15,811 nucleotides of DNA from assembly GCA_045614365.1 (NCBI GenBank), contig JAZLCV010000141.1, forward strand, positions 1 through 15,811, in the 5' to 3' direction. Source of the DNA: SIG480 sp045614365 (GTDB lineage Bacteria > Bacillota > Clostridia > Oscillospirales > JAAYXM01). A model generated the notes under the pieces. It made no database searches and was not told the DNA's origin. It saw only the letters and a program-made list of their open reading frames with translations. A program made the position numbers and the translations under genes. This document shows, one piece after another, positions 1 to 7,477 of this stretch; positions within the stretch are counted from its first letter, which is position 1; each line of letters opens with the position of its first letter.

Positions 1-582
1 CTCTGCGCACATAATAATCTCCGTTACCGCGACAACGCGGGCAAGAGAGGTGTCCTTAACAAGAGTTATAATCTCGTTTCCCATGGGCGGGATTATGCGC
101 TTTACCACCTGCGGGAGAACAACCTTGAAAAACGTCTGCGATTTTGTCATTCCAAGCACCTGGCATGCTTCATACTGGCCTTTCGGAATTGCCTCGATAC
201 CTCCGCGGTAAATTTCCGAGAAGTATGCGGCGTAGTTTATTCCGAATGCAACAAGCACCGCTGTCATGCGTGAACGCATCGGCATATCCCACATAAGGCC
301 CGGTGCGTATAATACGACAAAAATTTGGAGCATCAGGGGCGTACCCCTGATGATCCAAACAAATGTACGAGTCAGCCAACGGATAGGTGCAAATTTTGAA
401 ATCGCATGCAATAATCTTTTTTTGCTTCGCTCAAGAAACCGGAATGGACGCCATTTTGACATAGAGCCGAACGCGATAATCAGACCGAGAGGAATTGCCG
501 TGAGCAATGTCACCGCGAAGATTACGCAGTTAAGCCCGAAACCTTCGGTGAGTGAGCGAAAAGCAACTTCAAAAGTTGACAT
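1..582 (-). CDS. Amino acid ABC transporter permease, 3' end cut by window edge
   Basis: This is the membrane subunit of a polar amino acid uptake (HisM/GlnP-type) ABC importer. The visible 194 codons run in frame off the left edge. It begins MSTFEVAFRS and has hydrophobic segments near residues 17-38 and 73-95. The ATPase-contacting EAA loop is visible at EACQVLGMTKSQTFFKVVLP, about residues 142-161. WIIRGTPLML before the second segment is typical of the family. Between the first two segments there is an extra basic stretch of roughly 20 residues (RFLERSKKRLLHAISKFAP). The ATG at 582 follows AAAGGCGG at suitable spacing and lies 18 bases after the stop of the binding-protein gene, so the two are one operon. 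The ATPase gene should follow beyond the window. Histidine as substrate is inferred only from the shared operator upstream of the operon. Confidence 0.93.
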   Translation of the reverse strand, partial: MSTFEVAFRSLTEGFGLNCVIFAVTLLTAIPLGLIIAFGSMSKWRPFRFLERSKKRLLHAISKFAPIRWLTRTFVWIIRGTPLMLQIFVVLYAPGLMWDMPMRSRMTAVLVAFGINYAAYFSEIYRGGIEAIPKGQYEACQVLGMTKSQTFFKVVLPQVVKRIIPPMGNEIITLVKDTSLARVVAVTEIIMCAE

Positions 583-600
583 ATTAATTTCCGCCTTTAA

Positions 601-1446
601 TTATTCCTTGATAAGAAGGTTCTGGAGCTTATACTTAGCTGCGATGGCTTCGAGAGTGCCGTCTGCAATAAGCTCGTCGATTGTGTTGTTTACGATAGTT
701 GCCATATCAGAGCCCTTGCGGAATGCGATACCGTACTGCTCCGGAGCAAACTCACGCTCTTCGATTGCAACGAGGTCTTCAAAATCAGTGCCTGCACCGA
801 TGGATCCGATGCTTGTTACATAGTCAACGATTGCAACGTCGCTTGTGCCTGCTGCAACGTCCATAAGAGCCTTTGCCATAGAGTCAACCGGTGTGAATGC
901 GCTGTCTTTAAAGAACTCGTCACCTGTTGCGAGCTCTTCGCCGGCAGAACCTGCCTCTGCAACAACAGCGGCACCGATAACGCCCTCGGAGAACTTTTCA
1001 AGGTTTTCTTTCTTAACAACCATAACCTGACGGTTCTGCATGTACGGATCGGAAATCTCCATGTTTGCCTTGCGCTCGTCGGTGATTGTCATACCGTTCC
1101 AGATGCAGTCGATATTCTTTGCGTTGAGCTCGATTTCTTTGCTGTCCCAGTTGATTTCAACGAACTCAGGTGTAATACCGATCTTCTCGCAAACTGCCTT
1201 ACCGAACTCTGTTTCAAAGCCGATAAGCTCGTTTGTGGAGTTGTCGTAGTAGTTCATCGGAGCAAAGAGAGTCATACCGATGATCATCTTGCCGTTGTTC
1301 ATGATGTAGTCTGCGTCGCTTGTAGCGGTTGCGTCGCCGCCGTCGGAGAAGGTGTTGCTGTCGTCAAGGTTTGCATCTGTGCCACAGCCTGCAAACAAGC
1401 ATGCGAGCATCATTGCCGCGAGGATAAGAGCTAAAATTCTTTTCAT
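601..1446 (-). CDS. Amino acid ABC transporter substrate-binding lipoprotein
   Basis: This 281-residue extracellular receptor (SBP_bac_3 family) captures an amino acid for the adjacent permease. The N-terminus is a lipoprotein signal: basic MKR, a hydrophobic stretch, then lipobox LFAG-C with Cys21 as the lipidated residue. A Ser/Thr/Asp-rich linker follows, then the two-lobed domain from about residue 47. Family hallmarks include FAPMNYYD near the start, IGFETEFGKAVCEKIGI, IDCIWNGMTITDERKANM and a C-terminal NNTIDELIADGTLEAIAAKY. The ATG at 1446 has AGGAGG 8 bases upstream (1455-1460). It is the first gene of its operon and has its own promoter with an overlapping inverted repeat that recurs in front of the histidine operon. 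This makes histidine or a related amino acid the likely ligand, which is inference. Cystine or another polar amino acid remains possible from family membership alone. Confidence 0.93.
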   Translation of the reverse strand: MKRILALILAAMMLACLFAGCGTDANLDDSNTFSDGGDATATSDADYIMNNGKMIIGMTLFAPMNYYDNSTNELIGFETEFGKAVCEKIGITPEFVEINWDSKEIELNAKNIDCIWNGMTITDERKANMEISDPYMQNRQVMVVKKENLEKFSEGVIGAAVVAEAGSAGEELATGDEFFKDSAFTPVDSMAKALMDVAAGTSDVAIVDYVTSIGSIGAGTDFEDLVAIEEREFAPEQYGIAFRKGSDMATIVNNTIDELIADGTLEAIAAKYKLQNLLIKE

Positions 1447-1504
1447 TGTAATTGCCTCCTAAAAATGATTACATTTTTTAATGTCGCTCTTTGAGCGTGA
1501 GTAT

Positions 1505-1533
1505 ATTATAGCACATCACTTTACCGTTGTAAA
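1505..1533 (-). promoter_or_regulatory. Sigma-A promoter of the amino acid importer operon
   Basis: Read on the minus strand, the -35 is TTTACA (1528-1533) and the -10 is TATAAT (1505-1510), separated by exactly 17 bases. A TG one base before the -10 gives an extended -10. The -35 and most of the spacer lie inside the inverted repeat at 1517-1536, so a bound repressor would block RNA polymerase. Confidence 0.85.
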
Positions 1534-1536
1534 GTG
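1517..1536. promoter_or_regulatory. Putative operator, perfect 8-bp inverted repeat over the importer promoter
   Basis: CACTTTAC-CGTT-GTAAAGTG is a perfect inverted repeat with a 4-base centre. The flanking T1516 and A1537 extend it to 9-bp arms. It covers the -35 box and much of the spacer of the importer promoter. A close copy (18 of 20 positions outside the centre-type variation aside, with the same TAAAGT core in both arms) lies in the same promoter context in front of yerC and the histidine operon at 9539-9558. No run of T follows it, so it does not look like a terminator. YerC-type TrpR-family protein is the natural candidate binder. Binding is inferred, not shown. Confidence 0.72.
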
Positions 1537-1544
1537 AAAAATCG

Positions 1545-1563
1545 AAAAAGTTTTAAACTTTTT
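1545..1563. terminator. AT-rich inverted repeat, possible weak terminator of the histidine operon
   Basis: The minus strand shows AAAAAGTT-TAA-AACTTTTT followed shortly by CGATTTTT. It lies between the hisIE stop (1610) and the importer promoter. The stem holds only two G-C pairs near the loop, so it would terminate poorly. It may be simply an AT-rich palindrome upstream of the importer promoter. No better terminator is visible between hisIE and the importer, so read-through into the transporter genes is possible. Confidence 0.35.
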
Positions 1564-1609
1564 ATTATTTTTTATTGTGCAATATAACAAGGTTGCCTGG
1601 TAGGGAGTA

Positions 1610-2260
1610 TTATTTCGTCATCTTCTCCTGCTTGACCTTATGGTCAATGACATGGCGGGAAGCAAGCTCGCGGTGAATGTCATCTAAACTTATTCCCATT
1701 TCAATCATGAGAACCATAACATGGTATGCAAGGTCTGCAATCTCATAGACGGTTTCTGCCTTGTCGTTTGCTTTACCTGCAATTATTACCTCTGTGCTTT
1801 CCTCGCCTACTTTTTTGAGGATTTTGTCGATGCCTTTTTCAAAGAGGTATGTTGTATATGAACCCTCTTTTTTCTCAATCTTTCGGCCGATCAGCATATC
1901 CATAAGGCCTTGAAGGGAAAATTCGTGTCTTTCTTCGCTTTCCCAGACGGGATTTTCAAAGCAGGAGAACGTTCCCTTGTGGCAGGCAGGACCGTCAGGC
2001 TCTACCACTACAACAAGCGCATCGTTGTCGCAGTCTGCCGTGATGGAAACGATATGCTGATAGTTTCCGCTTGTTTCGCCCTTGCGCCAAAGCTCCTGAC
2101 GTGAACGACTCCAGAAGCACGTTTTTTCCTCTTTAATTGAAATTTCAAGGCTTTCGCGGTTCATATATGCAAGTGTGAGAACCTTTTTGCTTATGGAATC
2201 AACAACTATTGCGGGGATAAGACCGCGCTCGTCAAACTTAAGCTCATCAATGTTTATCAT
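1610..2260 (-). CDS. hisIE: Bifunctional phosphoribosyl-AMP cyclohydrolase / phosphoribosyl-ATP pyrophosphatase
   Basis: This cytosolic enzyme carries out steps 2 and 3 of histidine synthesis: pyrophosphate removal from phosphoribosyl-ATP, then hydrolytic opening of the adenine ring of phosphoribosyl-AMP. It has 216 residues, the usual fusion length. The HisI domain covers about residues 5-105 with LAYMNRES, FWSRSRQELW, the metal-ligand stretch ADCDND (Asp76, Cys77, Asp78, Asp80) and Cys93 and Cys100. The HisE domain covers about 115-205 with KVGEESTEVIIA and ETVYEIADLAYH, the acidic helices that bind magnesium. The ATG at 2260 has AAAGGAG 8 bases upstream. It is the last biosynthetic gene of the operon and is set apart from hisF by 147 bases carrying two palindromes. 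The order cyclohydrolase-then-pyrophosphatase within the fusion is the normal one. Confidence 0.97.
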   Translation of the reverse strand: MINIDELKFDERGLIPAIVVDSISKKVLTLAYMNRESLEISIKEEKTCFWSRSRQELWRKGETSGNYQHIVSITADCDNDALVVVVEPDGPACHKGTFSCFENPVWESEERHEFSLQGLMDMLIGRKIEKKEGSYTTYLFEKGIDKILKKVGEESTEVIIAGKANDKAETVYEIADLAYHVMVLMIEMGISLDDIHRELASRHVIDHKVKQEKMTK

Positions 2261-2306
2261 AATAAAAACTCCTTTTTATTTTCTGCCTGAAATATATGTT
2301 TTTGTA

Positions 2307-2392
2307 TTTTCACCGCCGTGCGGCGGTGAAAAAGTACATTATATTTTTTAGCCAAAATGGTTGTTGTTTTTCCCACCGCCGTATGGCGGTGG
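2307..2392. repeat. Pair of near-identical GC-rich palindromes between hisF and hisIE
   Basis: Two 18-base palindromes, CACCGCCGTGCGGCGGTG (2311-2328) and CACCGCCGTATGGCGGTG (2374-2391), differ only at the two central bases and are about 63 bases apart. The first extends by four T-A pairs on each side (2307-2332); the second gains one C-G pair (2373-2392). They are much more GC-rich than the surrounding AT-rich spacer. Neither is followed by a T run on the minus strand (A-rich sequence follows both), so they are not ordinary terminators of the his operon. They could be a short repeated extragenic element, the ends of a miniature mobile element, or transcript-stabilising stem-loops. A lone TATAAT on the minus strand (2338-2343) between them lacks a convincing -35. 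Confidence 0.8.
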
Positions 2393-2407
2393 AGGGATTT
2401 TATAAAT

Positions 2408-3166
2408 TTATATTCTCGTGGGAATGCCGTTGTTTTTCATTTCGCGCTTTAAGTCGCTTATCGCAACCTCTCCGAAGTGGAAGATGGATGCGGCAAGGCC
2501 TGCATCAACGCGCGGAAGCGTGTTGAAAAGCGTGATAAAATCGTTTATGCCGCCTGCGCCGCCGGAAGCAATGACCGGAACATTTACGGCATTGCATACC
2601 GCTTCGAGCATCGGGAGATCAAAGCCTCCCTTTACGCCGTCGGTGTCGATCGAGTTTACAACGACTTCACCTGCACCGAGGTCCACGCATTTCTTTATCC
2701 ATGAAATAGCTTCCATACCCGTGTCCTCGCGCCCGCCCTTGGCAAAAACGCGGAACTCGCCATCAACGCGCTTTACGTCTGCCGAGAGAACAACGCACTG
2801 GTCACCGTAAAGCTTTGCCGCCTCGTAAATGAGGTTGGGGTTTCGTATAGCGCCCGAGTTTACAGAGACCTTATCCGCACCGCATTTGAGAACGCGGTCA
2901 AAATCGTCTGTTGTGTTTATGCCGCCGCCGACTGTAAGCGGGATAAATACCGATTTTGCAGTTTCGGTAAGAATATCCGTAAAGAGACGGCGTCCTTCGG
3001 CTGATGCCGTGATATCATAGAACACAAGCTCGTCTGCACCGTTTTCGCTATAGTATTTTGCAAGCTCGATAGGGCTTGATACGTCTGCAAGTCCCTTGAA
3101 GTTCACGCCTTTGACAACTCTGCCGTCGCGAACGTCAAGGCAGGGGATAATTCTCTTTGTTATCAT
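2408..3166 (-). CDS. hisF: Imidazole glycerol phosphate synthase, cyclase subunit
   Basis: HisF pairs with HisH. It uses ammonia from the glutaminase to convert PRFAR into imidazole glycerol phosphate and AICAR in the cytosol. It has 252 residues, the normal length for this (beta-alpha)8 barrel. The two catalytic aspartates are in place: Asp11 in RIIPCLDVRDGRVVKG and Asp130 in LSADVKR. Phosphate-binding loops appear as LTVGGGI (residues 78-84) and VIASGGAGG near residue 220. GEVVVNSIDTDG is also characteristic. Its ATG overlaps the hisA stop by 4 bases (ATGA), implying translational coupling. The hisH gene lies one gene upstream, so both halves of the synthase are made together. No anomaly seen. 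Confidence 0.98.
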   Translation of the reverse strand: MITKRIIPCLDVRDGRVVKGVNFKGLADVSSPIELAKYYSENGADELVFYDITASAEGRRLFTDILTETAKSVFIPLTVGGGINTTDDFDRVLKCGADKVSVNSGAIRNPNLIYEAAKLYGDQCVVLSADVKRVDGEFRVFAKGGREDTGMEAISWIKKCVDLGAGEVVVNSIDTDGVKGGFDLPMLEAVCNAVNVPVIASGGAGGINDFITLFNTLPRVDAGLAASIFHFGEVAISDLKREMKNNGIPTRI

Positions 3167-3888
3167 CTTGCCACCTCTATCGCTTCGGCTATATCAATCG
3201 CGCTGGTATAGTATGCCTTGCCTACTATCGCACCGTAAAGGTCAAGCGAACGCAGTGCGCGAACATCGTTTATCGAGCTTACGCCGCCGGAGGCGATAAA
3301 CTGCATTCCGAATTTCTTTGTAAACCGCTCATGCAGATCGGCATAAAGCTCAACGTTTGTGCCGTTCATCGCACCGTCTTTTGAGATATCAGTGCAGATG
3401 ACCGTTTCAACGCCGTATCCCCACATTTTGAGAAGAGCCGCATCCATCGTAAGTGCGCTCTTTTCAGTCCAGCCGCGGATTGCGGCAAAGCCATCCTTTA
3501 AGTCTAACCCAACAGCGATTTTGTTGCCGTAGCGTTTTACGGCTTCCCTTGTAAAATCGGGGTCTGTTACAGCAACGGTTCCAAGGATAACGCGGTCAAT
3601 GCCTGCGTTTACATATTTCTCAATAACTTCAAGAGAGCGGATACCACCGCCGACCTCGGTAAAAAGATCGGCTTCATTCTTTATTGCGCGGATAACGTCA
3701 AAGTTCGGAGTTTCACCGCTCTTTGCGCCCTCAAGGTCAACAACGTGGATGTGCGTTGCTCCGCTTTTCTTGAAATCAAGCGCAATCTCGGGTGGATTTT
3801 CGCTGTAAACGGTCATCTGGTTATAGTCACCTTTAAAAAGGCGTACTGCTTTCTTTTCGTATAAATCAATTGCCGGAAAAATCAGCAT
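3163..3888 (-). CDS. hisA: Phosphoribosyl-formimino-AICAR-phosphate (ProFAR) isomerase
   Basis: HisA performs the Amadori rearrangement of ProFAR to PRFAR, the substrate for HisHF. The protein has 241 residues and is a (beta-alpha)8 barrel related to HisF. The general base and acid are Asp8 in FPAIDLYEKKAVRL and Asp129 in VGLDLKDG. Phosphate loops are visible as EVGGGIRS (residues 78-85) and FIASGGVSS (about 203-211). RGWTEKS in the middle is typical of HisA and separates it from HisF and from the dual HisA/TrpF (PriA) of actinobacteria. The start lies 3 bases after the hisH stop, and the stop overlaps the hisF start by 4 bases. Confidence 0.97.
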   Translation of the reverse strand: MLIFPAIDLYEKKAVRLFKGDYNQMTVYSENPPEIALDFKKSGATHIHVVDLEGAKSGETPNFDVIRAIKNEADLFTEVGGGIRSLEVIEKYVNAGIDRVILGTVAVTDPDFTREAVKRYGNKIAVGLDLKDGFAAIRGWTEKSALTMDAALLKMWGYGVETVICTDISKDGAMNGTNVELYADLHERFTKKFGMQFIASGGVSSINDVRALRSLDLYGAIVGKAYYTSAIDIAEAIEVAR

Positions 3889-3891
3889 ATA

Positions 3892-4509
3892 TTACACCTC
3901 CATCTCAACAAACGCGCGGAGGATGGAAAGCCCGACCTCTCCGCTTTTTTCGGGGTGAAACTGGCATCCGAACACATTGCCGCTTGCGACCGATGCGGTA
4001 AGCGGAGCACCGTATTCCGCGCAGGATGTAACGTATTCATCGCAGTCCGAGGCATAGAAGGAGTGGACAAAATATACACAGTCACCCTCGTTTATATATT
4101 TGAATATCGGGCTTTTTTCACCTTTTATAAGCAACGCATTCCAGCCGATATGCGGAATTTTCAAGTCTTTCGGGATAACATCCGCGATCGGGCGCACATT
4201 TCCGGGAATAAGGCCTAGCCCTTCGTGCTCGCCGTATTCATAGCTCTTTTCAAAAAGAAGCTGCATGCCAAGGCATATGCCGAGAAGCGGCTTTCCTTTT
4301 TTTGCCTCCTCGCAGATGACATCGGAAAGACCGGATGCGCGAAGTTTTTTTGCAGCATCCTCAAACGCACCAACACCGGGAAGAATTATTTTGTCGGCAG
4401 TTCTGAGGACTTCTGCATCCGATGTCACGCAAATTTCTGCACCTATTGCGCGGAAGGAGGCGGTGAGCGAAAAAAGGTTTCCAACGCCGTAGTCAACTAT
4501 TGCAATCAT
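3892..4509 (-). CDS. hisH: Imidazole glycerol phosphate synthase, glutamine amidotransferase subunit
   Basis: HisH hydrolyses glutamine and channels ammonia to HisF. It is a class I glutamine amidotransferase of 205 residues. The nucleophile Cys79 sits in LLGICLGMQLLFE, and His185 and Glu187 sit in CQFHPEKSG, completing the catalytic triad. The N-terminus IAIVDYGVGNLFSL and the oxyanion-region LPGVGAFEDA are family hallmarks. The start codon overlaps the hisB stop by one base (TGATG), so it is translationally coupled. The gene is followed by hisA after 3 bases. Confidence 0.98.
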   Translation of the reverse strand: MIAIVDYGVGNLFSLTASFRAIGAEICVTSDAEVLRTADKIILPGVGAFEDAAKKLRASGLSDVICEEAKKGKPLLGICLGMQLLFEKSYEYGEHEGLGLIPGNVRPIADVIPKDLKIPHIGWNALLIKGEKSPIFKYINEGDCVYFVHSFYASDCDEYVTSCAEYGAPLTASVASGNVFGCQFHPEKSGEVGLSILRAFVEMEV

Positions 4510-5096
4510 CAGAGAACTCCCTTCGTGGACGGGATTCTGTCGGCATCGTCCGCATCAATTTTAACTGCCGCGCGCAGGCTTCTGCCAACGGACTTGAAGG
4601 CACCCTCAATAATATGATGCGAATTCTTTCCGGCAAGCTGGTTTATGTGCAGGGTAAGGTTTGCCTCACGCACAAAGCCGAGCCAGAACTCCTCGCAAAG
4701 CTCGGTGTCAAAATCGCCGACCTTGACGGTGGGGATGTCGAGGTTATATACAAGCATCCCTCTTCCGGAGATATCAACTGCGGAGAGAATAAGCGCCTCA
4801 TCCATCGGAAGAAGCATATTCCCGTAGCGGAAAATACCGCGCTTGTCACCAAGTGCTTCGTTGAACGCTTTTCCGAGGCATATGCCGATATCTTCAACAG
4901 TGTGGTGATAATCAACGTGGATGTCTCCGTCACAGGAAAGGTTAAGGTCAAAATTTCCGTGGCGTGCAAGGAGCGTGAGCATATGGTCTAAAAAGCCGCA
5001 ACCGGAATTTATTTTGCTCTCGCCCTTTCCGTCAAGATTCAAGGAAAGCGAGATTTTTGTTTCAGCCGTGTTACGTGTGATATCTGCAGTTCTCAT
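4509..5096 (-). CDS. hisB: Imidazoleglycerol-phosphate dehydratase
   Basis: This enzyme dehydrates imidazole glycerol phosphate to imidazole acetol phosphate. At 195 residues it is the single-function form: the N-terminal histidinol phosphatase domain found in enterobacterial HisB is missing. Manganese-binding motifs are present: FLDHML (His38), DYHHTVED (His64, His65, Glu68) and, near the C-terminus, His150 and SHHIIEGAFKSVGRSLR (His160, His161, Glu164). The N-terminal RNTAETKISLSLNLDG is also typical. It overlaps the hisC stop by 4 bases and hisH by 1, in the middle of the operon. The absence of a phosphatase domain means that activity must be supplied from elsewhere. Confidence 0.97.
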   Translation of the reverse strand: MRTADITRNTAETKISLSLNLDGKGESKINSGCGFLDHMLTLLARHGNFDLNLSCDGDIHVDYHHTVEDIGICLGKAFNEALGDKRGIFRYGNMLLPMDEALILSAVDISGRGMLVYNLDIPTVKVGDFDTELCEEFWLGFVREANLTLHINQLAGKNSHHIIEGAFKSVGRSLRAAVKIDADDADRIPSTKGVL

Positions 5097-6160
5097 TTGT
5101 TTCCACCTCCGATTATATCCGAAAGCGTTTTTAAAAACGCATCCATTTCTTCTTTTGAGCCTATCGTCACGCGCAGATACTCTGATAAGCGTGCTTTGTT
5201 AAAGTGGCGAACAAGCACACCGCGGCGCTTTAATTCTTCATAGAGGAAACCGCCGTCAAATTCCGGATGACGTATGAATATAAAGTTTGCCTTTGAATCT
5301 GTCATCTCAAAACCGAGCTTTTTAAGCTCGCGTTTTGTATATTCGCGGTTTTCAGCAATGATATGGCAGTTTTTGCGCGTGTATTCTTCATCCTCAAGTA
5401 CGCCGAGCCCAGCCGCCATTGTCATACGATTTATGTTATACGGGTTTGTTGAGTATTTCACCGTATTCATATCCTGAATAAGCGCGGCGTTTGCGGCACC
5501 GAAGCCAAGGCGCGCACCTGCCATTGAACGGGATTTTGAGAACGTCTGCGTGACGAGAAGATTCGGGTACTTCGGGATGAGCGAGAGAGCACTCTCGCCA
5601 CCAAAATCAACATACGCTTCATCAATAACAACAACGTTATCGGGATTGTTTTTCACAATATCTTCAACCTGAGAAAGAGAAAGGGCGATACCTGTGGGGG
5701 CATTCGGGTTTGCGATTACCACCATACCGGAGGCGCCAAAGTACTTTGTTATGTCTATCGTAAAGTCATCACGGAGCGGGATTTCGGTATACGGGATGTT
5801 GTTCAGAGACGCAAAGACAGGATAAAAGCCGTAGCTTATATCGGGAAAGACAACGGGATGTTCGTCGTCACAGAAAGCCATAAATGCAAAGTTTAAAATC
5901 TCATCCGAGCCGTTTGTAACAAGCACGTTTTCAAAAGCGAGGTTGCACATATCGGCGATTTTTTCTGTAAGAGCACGACACTCCGGATCGGGATAGAGCT
6001 GCATCTTTGATGCTGCTTCTGCCGCATACTTCTGTGCCTTTTCCGACGGCGGGAACGGAGATTCATTCGTATTGAGTTTTATATATTTCATATCCTGAGG
6101 CTGCTCGCCTGGGGTATATGGTGATAACTTAGCGTATTTTTTACTTAGAAATTTACTCAT
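5093..6160 (-). CDS. hisC: Histidinol-phosphate aminotransferase
   Basis: This fold-type I PLP enzyme converts imidazole acetol phosphate and glutamate into histidinol phosphate and 2-oxoglutarate. With the ATG at 6160 it has 355 residues, the usual length. The PLP lysine is Lys209 in TFSKSRSMAGARLGF. Other cofactor contacts are NGSDEIL, NPNAPTG and VIDEAYVDF; the C-terminus carries VRHFNKARLSEYLRVTIG with the substrate-carboxylate arginine. I chose the ATG because AAAGGTGAT lies a few bases upstream of it; an in-frame GTG at 6169 would sit inside that ribosome binding site. The start overlaps the end of hisD by 8 bases, so the hisC ribosome binding site lies inside hisD. Confidence 0.97.
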   Translation of the reverse strand: MSKFLSKKYAKLSPYTPGEQPQDMKYIKLNTNESPFPPSEKAQKYAAEAASKMQLYPDPECRALTEKIADMCNLAFENVLVTNGSDEILNFAFMAFCDDEHPVVFPDISYGFYPVFASLNNIPYTEIPLRDDFTIDITKYFGASGMVVIANPNAPTGIALSLSQVEDIVKNNPDNVVVIDEAYVDFGGESALSLIPKYPNLLVTQTFSKSRSMAGARLGFGAANAALIQDMNTVKYSTNPYNINRMTMAAGLGVLEDEEYTRKNCHIIAENREYTKRELKKLGFEMTDSKANFIFIRHPEFDGGFLYEELKRRGVLVRHFNKARLSEYLRVTIGSKEEMDAFLKTLSDIIGGGNK

Positions 6161-7439
6161 TGATATCACCTTTCATTCTTATTGTCGCTGATCTTGCGTG
6201 TGCAGAAAGTCCTTCCTTTTCTGCAAAGTACGCAATGTCGTCTGCCACGCGAGAGAGAGCTTCTTTAGTATAATAGGTATACTGTGATTTTTTCACGAAA
6301 TCGTCAACGGAGAGCGGGCTTGAAAATTTTGCCGTGGCGGGTGTCGGAAGAGTGTGGTTCGGACCGGCAAAATAATCACCGAGAGCTTCCGGACAATTCT
6401 TTCCCATAAAGATAGACCCTGCGTGGCGGATTTTATCCAGCCAGTCAAACGGATTATCAACGCAAAGCTCAAGGTGCTCTGGGGCAAGCTCGTTTGAAAT
6501 TTCAATCGCGGCGGAAAGGTTTTCGGCAACGATAATTTTGCCGTTATTGTCAATTGATACCCTTGCAATTTCCGCTCTTGGTAAAAGTGCAAGCTGGCGC
6601 TCGATCTCATTTGAAACGGCAGTGGCAAGAGCTTCGGAATCCGTGACGAGAACGGCAGATGCCATTTTGTCGTGTTCTGCCTGAGAGAGAAGATCTGCCG
6701 CAACGTGGGCGGGATTTGCGCTGCCGTCGGCGACAACGAGAATTTCGCTGGGACCTGCAATCATATCAATCGCAACGCGCCCGAATACCTGACGCTTTGC
6801 TTCTGCGACAAACGCATTGCCGGGACCGACAATTTTGTCGACTCGCGGAATGCTCTCCGTGCCGTATGCAAGCGCGGCAACAGCCTGAGCACCGCCGACC
6901 TTGAATATACGATTTACTCCTGCAATACGCGCCGCGGCAAGGATAACCGGATTTATTTTTCCGTCTGCGCCCGGTGGAGTTGTGATAACAACCTCGCGGC
7001 AACCTGCAATAATTGCGGGGATGGAATCCATAAGAACGGTTGACGGATATGCCGCCGTGCCGCCCGGAACATAAAGTCCTGCACGATCGAGCGGGATTAT
7101 CTTCTGCCCGATAACTATTCCGTCCTCATCGTTTATGATAAAGCTGTTTCTGACCTGGCGTTCGTGGAATTTACGGATGTTTTTTGCCGCTTTCCTCAGA
7201 ATGTTGATAAACTTTTCGTCGACGGAAGAGAAAGCTTCTTCGATCTCTTCTTCCGTAACTTCAAGGGAAGAAAGCTTTGCTTTGTCAAAGCGCTCGCAGT
7301 ATTCAAACAGCGCCGCATCTCCGCGATTTTTAACGTTTTCTATTATTTCGGCAACAGTGGCGGAAACGTTCATCGTATCCTCACTTCTTGCAAAGATATC
7401 CGCGTTTTCAACCTCACCGTATTTAAGTATTTTTATCAT
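6153..7439 (-). CDS. hisD: Histidinol dehydrogenase
   Basis: This zinc enzyme carries out the last two steps, oxidising histidinol to histidinal and then histidine with two NAD+. It has 428 residues, full length. Visible motifs are AGLYVPGGTAAYPSTVLMD, KVGGAQAVAALAYGT and IVGPGNAFVAEAKRQVFG. Zinc ligands fit Gln253 and His256 (LSQAEHDK), Asp355 (ALGDYFAGPNHT) and His414 (LSAHARSATIR); the catalytic pair is Glu321-His322 in LAPEHLEL. AAAGGA lies about 9 bases before the ATG. It follows hisG after 38 bases, the second-largest gap in the operon, and overlaps hisC. Confidence 0.98.
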   Translation of the reverse strand: MIKILKYGEVENADIFARSEDTMNVSATVAEIIENVKNRGDAALFEYCERFDKAKLSSLEVTEEEIEEAFSSVDEKFINILRKAAKNIRKFHERQVRNSFIINDEDGIVIGQKIIPLDRAGLYVPGGTAAYPSTVLMDSIPAIIAGCREVVITTPPGADGKINPVILAAARIAGVNRIFKVGGAQAVAALAYGTESIPRVDKIVGPGNAFVAEAKRQVFGRVAIDMIAGPSEILVVADGSANPAHVAADLLSQAEHDKMASAVLVTDSEALATAVSNEIERQLALLPRAEIARVSIDNNGKIIVAENLSAAIEISNELAPEHLELCVDNPFDWLDKIRHAGSIFMGKNCPEALGDYFAGPNHTLPTPATAKFSSPLSVDDFVKKSQYTYYTKEALSRVADDIAYFAEKEGLSAHARSATIRMKGDINE

Positions 7440-7477
7440 CTTTTGCAGTCCTTTCGGAACAAATAGCAGGGGAGACC

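Noticed and set aside
2311..2392. Reading the twin palindromes as intrinsic terminators of hisF
   Set aside because: On the minus strand both hairpins are followed by A-rich, not T-rich, sequence, and hisIE lies downstream in the same pathway.
4225..4617. Long open frames on the plus strand opposite the his genes (for example 4225-4617, 4500-4991 and 266-823)
   Set aside because: They lie fully opposite well-identified genes, have no recognisable domains, and have no supporting promoter or ribosome binding site.
5205..5225. TTAAAGTGG inside hisC as another operator half-site
   Set aside because: It is within coding sequence with no inverted partner at the right spacing and no promoter around it.
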